A stretch of DNA of 64,000 nt from contig JBLDXI010000020.1 of NCBI GenBank assembly GCA_047495785.1, forward strand, positions 868,001 to 932,000, in the 5' to 3' direction. This document shows positions 56,201 to 64,000 of the stretch, piece after piece. The first letter of the stretch is position 1; each line of letters opens with the position of its first letter. The notes under the pieces are model-generated. The model was not told where the DNA came from. It was given only the letters and a program-made list of their open reading frames with translations, and ran no database searches. The position numbers were made by a program, and so were the translations under genes. Origin of the DNA: Lepidodermella squamata (taxonomy: Eukaryota > Gastrotricha).

Positions 56201-58861
56201 CGGCGCAATAATTTGCATTATAAATCCATACGCACTGTTGCTAAATATACCACTGAATATATCAAAACAAAAATAAATCGCTAAATATATTTAACGGCAA
56301 GTGTTTGCAATATAGCAACTCGTGCGCCTATCATTTATAAAGAACCCGGCAAAGTGCATCAGATGGCAATTCAGCGATCGAGTGGACTATTAGAGCCATA
56401 TCAATAAAATTTCCATTCGCTGCCTCATTGGGACCCGCTAATATAGCTATTATAATGCCATTATAACAGTCCCATTTCCCGCTGTGAAGTGAGTCAGTTG
56501 AAGATGCGAGTCGAGTTGCGATAAATTATGCGCATCGCATAGTTTCGGATTAAGAATTTTGACGATTTTGTTTCGATATTTGTGATAAAAATTTATGCAG
56601 CGTTTTCGCATCCACCAAGGCGTGAATAAGCGAGCCGTTGTGAATGCATTTGATTAAAAAATAGTTTTACGCGCAGATGGAGAATATTTTCCAATTTTTT
56701 TTTATGCACCTATCGATATGCGAGCCGGGTATGATGTATCTCAAGATAAACAACAATTCGGCTTGGATAAACACGCGACAGGCGAGCGGCGATACTCCGC
56801 TCATTAAACGCTTCATTAGCAATATACGCTTTGTTATTTTTAATTCGCTGTCGTTAAAAAATTGATGATTTTTATTGATATTGAGGTCGGCTTGTATGGG
56901 AAAAATTGGCGATAGAAAACCGGCACGTGTAGAATACACCAGGCTCGAGGGCAAATAAAAGTGTATATAGGCTAGCCAAAATAAGGCTTACCTTTGGTGT
57001 TGTTTCTCCTTCGATATAATTTAAGACGGCTGCTGGCGCGGCTGTCGTCTCGTCACATGGCCGCCACGCTCCGACGGTGTCGAACAATGGGCGATATTTC
57101 TAATAGTAAAGCGAGCAATTGTAATCGAACCGCGTCATCCATATACCTATAAATATAATTAAGCAAACAATAATAAAATTCTTCAGATCGGAGGTGACAG
57201 CAGCTATTTATCTATATATTATTAGGCCGTTTTATTTCTCGAGATGGGTGGGAGCTAGGACGCCACTTGATGCCAGGGCCTTGGCAAGTAAATTGGCTGT
57301 GACCGGCAGATAATTGCGTACACTTGGCCTAATTAACGCGGAATTGAAGAGCGCAACGCGTATAAATAAATGAGCGTATAAAATAAAAATAAATAATATA
57401 GAAAAATATCTATCATATCTCGTTATAGTATATTTTGATTATTTTTTCATCCTCGATGTTTGCGTTAGGTGTATAAAATATTGAGCGATAATATGCGTAA
57501 AAAAATACGCAAAATTTTTTACGCGCGGAAGTTATGTGAGTGTTAGATCTCGATGCTCACGAGCGAAATGATGCGCGTCGGAGGAAACACAGCACTTCTC
57601 GGGCAATACTATAGAAGATTTCTAAACGCCGGCGCGGCGCCGCCCAATTGGCACTTGATGGGCGGCAGCACGCGCATCAACAACGGCGTTACACAGGCTG
57701 CAAATGCAGTTTATATTATTTCTGGACGTTTGTCTGTTGGTGTTATCATTATTTTCACAAGGCGAGCGCTCGATCGCCCACAATTTAAACATTGTGCGCG
57801 GCAAAAAACACGGCGTAATCTCACCAGACAAGCGCGTCCGTTTCCTACACCGCCTGGTGCAGGGTTATCAATAAAAAATGGTGTATAATAAGCCTGAAGC
57901 TGACCGCGATTGATTGACACATCGATGCAGTCCCAAAAACTGGTTTATTGACTTGGGTAAAATGAAAACTTTCTTCCGAGTACAGGAGTTTTTATACGAA
58001 CATTTATTATATCGAATCATTTTATTTATTACACTCCCGTGAATATTTGTATAGAAAATAGCGTGAAACTATTTTCTTGTTTTTATCCTCATTTACTGAC
58101 ACGAAGTTTCGACCACGCCAATTTCTATCGAGTAGCCGGCGTATAATTCAGATGGGACTAATATTTTTAAGGTTTTCATTTAGCTCTTGAGAATTGCGAG
58201 CGTATAAACGAACTTGAGACCAAAATGCCGATGCTCTGATTTTTAGAGAAAAAAGTGAACTAAAAGTAGTGGACTAAATAAACAATAATTGAGAACGTAA
58301 CAAAAGACCAATTGTTATTCGAGTTGCGGTTGGCTGATGATCGATGCGGACACATGCCTCCGATTAAACCGGTGTTTACATTGATAAGTATAGGAAAGTA
58401 TCGGATCCGGGACACATAAATAATAATATCGCTAATTTATTTTGTACCCCCTCACTATTTTGATGGACGCAAAATCACGTAATACCTGTTGAACCAATTT
58501 ATATATATTATAACAAGTCAAAAGGCCCAATAAATAGCGATATCCATATCTATTGCCGATATAATCACAGGTATTATAGTGCAACGTTTGGCCGTAACAA
58601 ATCACGCGCGCGGGCGAAACACTGAACAATGGCGAAAATGTACAGGGAACGTGCTTACTGCTTGGATCCTATATCCTATCATTATTTTTATTGTTGTCTT
58701 TCCGCGTGCTATCCGCCGTCGATTTATCAGCGCGTGCAATTGCTGCTGCTGCTGCTGCTTCCAATATATTATTGCCTCGTTGAATAAATAGAGCAATTAC
58801 TCAAATCACCCCCCACTTTTTCAGCGGGTGGTTCGTATAGAAACTCCCCGTCCAAAGTATC
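53217..58861. other. 5.6-kb gene-free region upstream of the SK channel
   Basis: No spliced or unspliced frame with coding character. Composition alternates between cgcg-rich words (gcgcgcgcccacgc, ggcgcggcgccgcc, cgaaaatcg) and tatata/ttattat runs, unlike other gaps. A (ctg)n/(gct)n stretch occurs at 58741-58758 and ag-rich gagagagcgagagag at 54894-54909. It could hold untranslated exons and regulatory DNA of the SK gene (minus) and of the gene at 58862 (plus), which diverge from it. Confidence 0.45.
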
Positions 58862-60455
58862 ATGGATACGAGTCGCGAAAATCCTATGTTCAACGGCGAC
58901 TTGGTTCAAGTCGATAAATATGTCGCAGGTTGGGACCATCCGAACGGCAGTGACTACAGCGCCCTAGCCTGGCCGCAGTGGTTGTTCGTGCGCAAACCAG
59001 GCGAAACAATATCGTCAACGTGGCTCGAAGCCCTATCGCTGCTTTTCGTCATTTTTTGCGCCTACACGTGCGGCGCGGCGACTACTATGGCTGTCAAAAC
59101 GTTTTGGACTATTCGGCGGAAACGGAAAAAAATTAGAGTTGGTTTAATTTAGCGTATATATAACACACCCGATTCCGTTAATAACTTACTTTTCTCGAGC
59201 CTTTTTTCGCGACTGCCCGCCGGATTTAGGACTAAAAAAATGAATTAAAGAGCTATTATTTTTAACAATCGATTAGTTACCAATGTGCTCGTTACATTCC
59301 ACGCCCGTTTTTTTTAGAACAAAAATCACAGTAATAAATCTATATAAAAGTTCAAGGGACATTTTTTGCAGCCATGGCCTTGTTCGAAAATAGGTCAGGT
59401 AATTAAAACGATAATTTGGGGCTATTTGAGAGGCCCGAAATTAGGCTTTGTCATTCATTTGAGCTCGCGAAATGTTAGAAACGGGTAAAATGTGATCTAG
59501 CGTGGCTTTAATAGCGGTTTCTGAAGTTAGGGAAATTGAATATCTCTCTGAAAGAAGAGACAAAAGTAGTGACTCTCGAAGACTCAGTTTGATATCATAT
59601 TCAATTCAAGCCATCACGAGTAGCAAGAGAGCATTAGCATAATTATTATCTAAAAGGTGTCTAAAAATCAATACCTGTTTCCGTGCTCGAATCTTTCTTC
59701 TTTCTCTGCGATGAGGTAATCAATTTTTCATAAACATTTCATGGTTTTTTTCCCAGGTGAAGCGACCGCACACTTCGCCGCTGTGCGGGCTGTCCACAAT
59801 TAGCGACAACATTGATAGCGGCAACGACAGCCTGGCGACGCAACGGCCCAACGAAGCGCAATCGGCGTCGTCGATCGTCGAACTTGGCCGGACTAACCGA
59901 GTCGCGTCATCTAATAATCCGCAACAGTTCTACCAGCAACGAAAAAACGAGATTCCAATATCACCAGCTCCTTTCAGTGAATTTAGAAGGATAGGCGATT
60001 ATCGCCGGATACCTGATAATAGCAGTGATACGTATAACAAAAGACGGCACTCGGTGTTCGCCGCGTCGCCTGTTGTTTGGGAACGGCGACAAATGGACGC
60101 AGTTGCGAGCCAAAGTTGCCAACATTTCGAGTTGAACAACAGCGGCAGATTGCCTCAAAATGGCCTGCCTCCTGTTAACCGGCGGACGACGTGGTACGGA
60201 AACTGGACGACAGCTGCGGCTAGCAATAATACGACCAATGTTGTCGTTCCTACAACGCCTGATGAGTTGTACCAGGGTGATATTCTGGAGAAAAATCTGT
60301 GCCCACGCCACCGCGTTGCCTCGCTGAATTCGTCGCGCAGCAACCGGCTGACCTACCCGGCGCCGCCTATTAATTTATGGCAACCTCAGACAGTATTCGA
60401 CTCGCCGGCGTTGCATCGCAAAACTATGGCTGAAATTGTATGCGATCGCGTTTGA
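58862..60455 (+). CDS. Single-pass membrane protein with long cytoplasmic tail
   Basis: Exons 58862-59137 and 59757-60455, phase 0, 324 residues. No N-terminal signal; one membrane helix near residues 60-82 (WLEALSLLFVIFCAYTCGAAT) followed by a strongly basic stop-transfer (RRKRKKIRVKR), so the N-terminus is likely outside. The tail of about 230 residues is disordered, rich in Ser, Asn, Arg and Pro. The first 92 residues resemble 62118-62417 (PQWLFVRKPGE versus PQYIVVKPDKA, then S-x-W-x-L and a Gly-containing helix). I do not recognise the family. Confidence 0.6.
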
Positions 60456-62117
60456 TAAAAAAGATATTATGATTTTTCTGTTGTAGCCGCATTTGTTCAT
60501 CTCTAGTTATTTTTTTGAGGGTTTCAGCTGTGTTATTTTCGATTAGCAGCTTTTCTTCAGTTATTTCAAAACGGAACAATAAAATTTGAATAAAATTTTG
60601 AAAATTCCGCCTCTTTAATATTGTCATTTTCTATTGGCGTGCACCTTGAATTAGGGTTCCAACACTTGATTTTCCCGACATATTTCAAACACGTCTCAGA
60701 TCGAAGATTAGCCTCGTTCCTTTATTACTATTATCCCGTCATTGAATTTATGAACCTATTTTAAGTCAAAACCAACAAGCTCATTTCCACTATTACCGAC
60801 CAGGCAGTTTTCCAACCAGTATTTTTCTAATATTTTCACGAATTCAAGGAAATTTATGAATTCCGAAGTGAAGAATGCGCCTTATACAGAATTTTACGCT
60901 GAATTTAAGGATGATTTACTTTGAATTAGGATGGTCAACCATGACGTCCTAGGAAGTTCCGAAGAGCGGTTTTAGGCCCATCAAAAGTTCCGAAATTTGG
61001 ACCATTTTGCAACTAAGACACAAGAATTTGTATACCAGCCTGACGAAGAACCACGATCGATTCCGGGTATTTTCCGATATTAGAAGATAAGCTTGGAAAT
61101 ATTTCTACCTTGCTGATGGTACCAAGAGGTTAAATTTAGTGCAGTAACTAATATTTTAGCTCTTTTTTTAATTTTCTGCTGTTTTTGCGAAAACGTTCAA
61201 TTCTGCGCTGATCCAGGCTAAATATTTTTGCATCCACATCGGCGATACCGGCAGTTTACTCGGAAGTAAAAGTTGCTTGGCAACAAGTACCTATCGACTT
61301 TCACCATCACAAGAACTGAAACTTCTTTTCTATCTCGGTTTTTTGTGGCGTTTAGACTATTTACGTGTGAAGACCTGATGAGATTCGAAAAAGCGCAGTG
61401 TTTTTTCTCTTGCAGTTATTAAACATGAATATAAAAAATATGTAATCAGAACTCGCTACTGTTTGATTTTTTCTTCGACAGTTGCGCGCTCAGACGGGTG
61501 TAGTGGGTATTTCCCGCCAGTGTTGAACCGAAGTGATTATCTCATCTCATATATCTACCAAATAGTATTTGATTCGAAGAGCGCCGAAAAACGATGATGA
61601 TGATGAGGATGAGTGAATGATATTTTCAGAAAAATGCCGATTTTTTCGCTCGCTCGCCTTGTGATTCACCAGTAGTACGAAGAATAACAATACGGCATCA
61701 ACACGATCAATCGAGCGCTCGTCTATCATATTATCATCAGCCATGTTTCTTGGCTCTGTTGCAGCAAAGCCTATGCTATAGGAATGTTTCTTTATGCTAA
61801 GAAAATCTGCATGCCGTATTATTAGATTAAAAGGGACGATTATTACTCCTGAGCCCAAGTTGCCTGTCTGGATAATTCGATATTTTCGTGATCTTAAATT
61901 TAAAAATTGTCTAAACATAAACCGAAAACTTATTTTGCGTATTTTTTGTCGCATTAGGATAGGAAATTCGACAAATAACGGAGCTATCAATTGATTAATT
62001 ATGCAATTAAACGCTGTCTTTTCCAGGTAAACAACGTGTCCGATACAGAATAAATAACGCTGTTGTTTTCTTTTTTAAATAATATATTATAGCACATGCG
62101 GTATTTAGCCCTATGTT
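60456..62117. other. Intergenic with a decayed MITE
   Basis: Holds the probable third copy of MITE family 1 (about 60657-61148). The remainder has a gatgatgatgatgagg tract (about 61594-61612) and no supported gene. Confidence 0.4.
60657..61148. mobile_element. MITE family 1, probable copy 3 (decayed)
   Basis: Starts gtgcacc...attagggttccaacact (compare gcgcaccctaaatttagggttccagcact in copy 2) and ends ttaaatttagtgcagtaact, a decayed inverse. Interior similarity is low. Confidence 0.4.
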
Positions 62118-62417
62118 ATGGTTCTAGTCATTATCGCCATGATAACCGCCGTCACCGTTCCCTTTTTCACCAACCCTGAACACCTAGTCCTCAGCACCGC
62201 CGACCCTCAATACATCGTAGTCAAACCCGACAAGGCGTCCCACTCATCCGATTCCAACTGGGCCTCAAATGTGTTGTGGTTCACGATAGCAGCCGTGTCG
62301 GCTTATGTTTTAGGCGGATTTCTAGCGCTGGTTTTCAAAGCGCTGTACGGCTACATTCGTTACCGATGCCGGAAATACTATCTAGAGCGATCTTTATCCC
62401 AGGTAAGTCAGCAATAA
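62118..62417 (+). CDS. Short single-pass membrane protein, relative of the gene at 58862
   Basis: 99 codons as read to the first stop; the probable exon ends at 62399-62402 with a strong donor (TCCCAG|gtaagt), four codons before that stop. There is an N-terminal hydrophobic segment (VLVIIAMITAVTVPFF), then a membrane helix (WFTIAAVSAYVLGGFLALVF) and a basic stop-transfer (YRCRKYY). Alignment with the 58862 gene places the splice site at the equivalent point, so a cytoplasmic-tail exon would be expected, but downstream lies a MITE and then a minus-strand gene. The tail exon is lost, distant or not needed. Confidence 0.55.
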   Translation: MVLVIIAMITAVTVPFFTNPEHLVLSTADPQYIVVKPDKASHSSDSNWASNVLWFTIAAVSAYVLGGFLALVFKALYGYIRYRCRKYYLERSLSQVSQQ

Positions 62418-62435
62418 TTTTGTTGAAACAATATT

Positions 62436-62901
62436 TGACCGTTATAACATGTGAAAAGTGGGGGTTTGACTAAATTTTTGATTTTGATGCCGCTTTCAAG
62501 ATCAATGAAAAAAGGGGTCGAGCGATATCAAAATGACGTTGATAGTCATCATGGTTGCAAAGAAAATGGGCTTCAAAGTTTACGGGTAAAAATTTCTGAT
62601 TTCAAAAAATGCGTGCTTAAAAAATTTAGTTTTTTTTATTGCATCAATTAATAATTCGTCGCGCAATTAATTCGAATGTTTTTTATGCGCAAAGGTGAGA
62701 AATCTATCCAGATATTCAACGATTTTGAAGGATGGGAGCCTCCTAGGGGTCTGAATTTTGAAAATTCAAAATCCTCAAGAAAAACTGAGTAGGAACATCT
62801 AGAATCCCAAGAATCGTCCTTCTTCAAGTCAACACACCTTTTGCCATTTGCTGGAAAATGAGAAAATACGCCAAACCACACTTTTCACTTGTTAACGGTC
62901 A
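62436..62901. mobile_element. MITE family 2, copy C (best-preserved ends)
   Basis: Begins tgaccgttataacatgtgaa and ends with the inverse ttcacttgttaacggtca, 466 bp. Interior matches copy A in the same orientation (ggcttcaaagtttacg, gcatcaattaataatt, aggggtctgaattttga, ccatttgctggaaaat). It begins in the putative intron of the membrane-protein gene and ends 40 bp from the stop of the class C receptor. Confidence 0.75.
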
Positions 62902-62940
62902 TTTTATTTAAGAATTTAGTGTAGTTTCTGATATAAAAAT

Positions 62941-63999
62941 TCAGATAGTCTCCGGGGTTATAGTGACTGCAATTTCCCTGCGATAGTAGACTGCCATTTT
63001 CTTCAGAACCTCGATTATCACGGGGAGCAGGAAACACAAGCAGAAATTCACCGAGAGTAGGACAAAGCCAATAGTTGCAATGATACCCTTCCAATAGACC
63101 ATTTCCAGATCCTCCGGGGTAGCAGCAAACACGATAGATATGACAACAAGAATCGCGAATGAGTTGATAGCTGACGCCGAAACAGCCCGCCGCCATAGGA
63201 CTAACCAATCCGGCACACCCTTATGCATTCTCGGAGTAAGTTCAAGGTGAAGAGCGATCAAAAACGCAGCGAACAGCAACGCCCCGTGAACAGCTGTAAT
63301 ACCAGCCAGCCATTTTTGTTGATGATCAGAGTAGCAGTACAAAGTTCTTTCGATGTAGTACTCGTCGCCAGTTGGGTCGTACTTCAAAGGCGAGTCGTAA
63401 TTAACGACTTTAAGACGGTCGTTTGTACCACTGAACCAAATGAGAAGCACAACTACAGTCGAGGCGACTGATACTGAAGATGGCACCCAGACTAACAATT
63501 TATCCGACAATCTTTCGATAGCCAAGTTACAGACCTCAATCGGCCAGATTCTCGGGGATAGGTGATCTTGTTTCAAAGCTACTAGCTGTTCCTTAGCCAT
63601 TCGCCTCATTCTTGTGATCACCACAAATACCAAGATCGATTGAGTTAAAATTTGGCTGGTGATGAAGCAAGGTCCAAGGGTCCCCTGAAACACCCTGACG
63701 TAGCAGAGAAAGTCCGGCAAAGTTCCGTCCCGGGTCAAAGCGTAAACAGAAGCAGCACACATTGTGACCAAACTTCCTATAGCCGTGTTGATCAAAGCTG
63801 GCATCATCGGCCACGACCGTGATCCTTCGAACGGCTTGTAATCACAATGGAAAGCTCCGACGATGAAGGTGATCACCATGAAGGCAAGGACAAACACTGC
63901 AGCGGCTACGACGATTGAATAGAACGCCAACGGGGGTTTGGTTAGGACCACATTTATCTTCGACAAATCATTCGGGGGAAGGTTCCTACAACCAGGGTT
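62941..63999 (-). CDS. GABA-B-like class C G-protein-coupled receptor, 7TM domain (partial)
   Basis: The frame is open from the window edge to the stop at 62941, about 350 residues. Seven hydrophobic spans are visible. Family marks of GABA-B-type receptors: Cys at the end of TM2-ECL1 (LPDFLCYVRVFQGTLG), a basic intracellular loop 1-2 end (VVITRMRRMAKEQL), the ECL2 Cys in YCYSDHQQKWLAGI followed by TM5 (GALLFAAFLIALHLE) and the late INSFAILVVISIVFAAT helix. The ligand-binding Venus-flytrap domain, if present, is beyond the window. Binding of GABA itself cannot be inferred; class C orphan receptors share this 7TM unit. The C-tail after TM7 is very short (about 25 residues), with no coiled coil, unlike heterodimerising GABA-B subunits. 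Confidence 0.75.
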   Translation of the reverse strand, partial: NPGCRNLPPNDLSKINVVLTKPPLAFYSIVVAAAVFVLAFMVITFIVGAFHCDYKPFEGSRSWPMMPALINTAIGSLVTMCAASVYALTRDGTLPDFLCYVRVFQGTLGPCFITSQILTQSILVFVVITRMRRMAKEQLVALKQDHLSPRIWPIEVCNLAIERLSDKLLVWVPSSVSVASTVVVLLIWFSGTNDRLKVVNYDSPLKYDPTGDEYYIERTLYCYSDHQQKWLAGITAVHGALLFAAFLIALHLELTPRMHKGVPDWLVLWRRAVSASAINSFAILVVISIVFAATPEDLEMVYWKGIIATIGFVLLSVNFCLCFLLPVIIEVLKKMAVYYRREIAVTITPETI

Positions 64000-64000
64000 C

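Noticed and set aside
61547-61990. 147-codon minus-strand frame
   Set aside because: Low-complexity Ser/Asp run from a gat repeat, no domain and no splice support.

Overview
The window is nuclear DNA from an animal. The genes are split by GT-AG introns, many only 40-60 bp long with T-rich acceptors. The recognisable products are animal families: a novel-type protein kinase C, an SK potassium channel, Cys-loop receptors, a GABA-B-like class C receptor, a claudin-fold protein, a NIDO-AMOP-vWD mucin, an ENPP ectophosphodiesterase and tubulin cofactor A. I cannot name the phylum. Base composition is AT-rich with GC-richer exons, and short inverted-repeat transposons are frequent.

Layout. 1-0.8 kb: 3' end of an unrecognised gene. 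2.4-4.7 kb: coiled-coil/ankyrin gene on the minus strand, followed by a transposon-rich gap. 7.2-9.25 kb: protein kinase C (+). 9.3-14.3 kb: three minus-strand genes (A, B, C) built of short coiled-coil exons; C ends in ankyrin repeats. 15.7-18.8 kb: three small secreted proteins, two of them from a new-looking C-x9-C family. 20.5-23.6 kb: inverted-repeat elements and a broken partial copy of the next gene. 24.2-27.8 kb: NIDO-AMOP-vWD mucin. 28.1-30.3 kb: tubulin cofactor A fragment, coiled-coil gene F and a third C-x9-C protein. 32.2-33.4 kb: claudin-like protein. 34.3-39.1 kb: a plus-strand ankyrin gene interrupted inside a repeat codon run by a 2.7-kb insertion that carries exactly ten 181-bp tandem units. 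39.2-41.2 kb: coiled-coil/ankyrin gene E and the fourth C-x9-C protein. 43.4-45.0 kb: ENPP enzyme. 45.4-49.1 kb: tandem Cys-loop receptors. 49.9-53.2 kb: SK channel, with 5.6 kb of gene-free DNA upstream. 58.9-62.4 kb: two related single-pass membrane proteins. 62.9-64 kb: 7TM domain of a class C receptor running off the window.

Two gene sets look expanded locally. One is the C-x9-C secreted family (four members, all minus strand, 16.4-41.2 kb). The other is a coiled-coil family (A-F, all minus strand) in which nearly every intron is phase 0, so exons are whole heptad-type modules; three members share an N-terminal motif around F/Y-N-F and D/N-D/E-E-x-Y, and three carry C-terminal ankyrin repeats. 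Exon joins below were worked out by hand from splice signals and reading phase; each complete model sums to a whole number of codons, but no transcript was available to confirm them.
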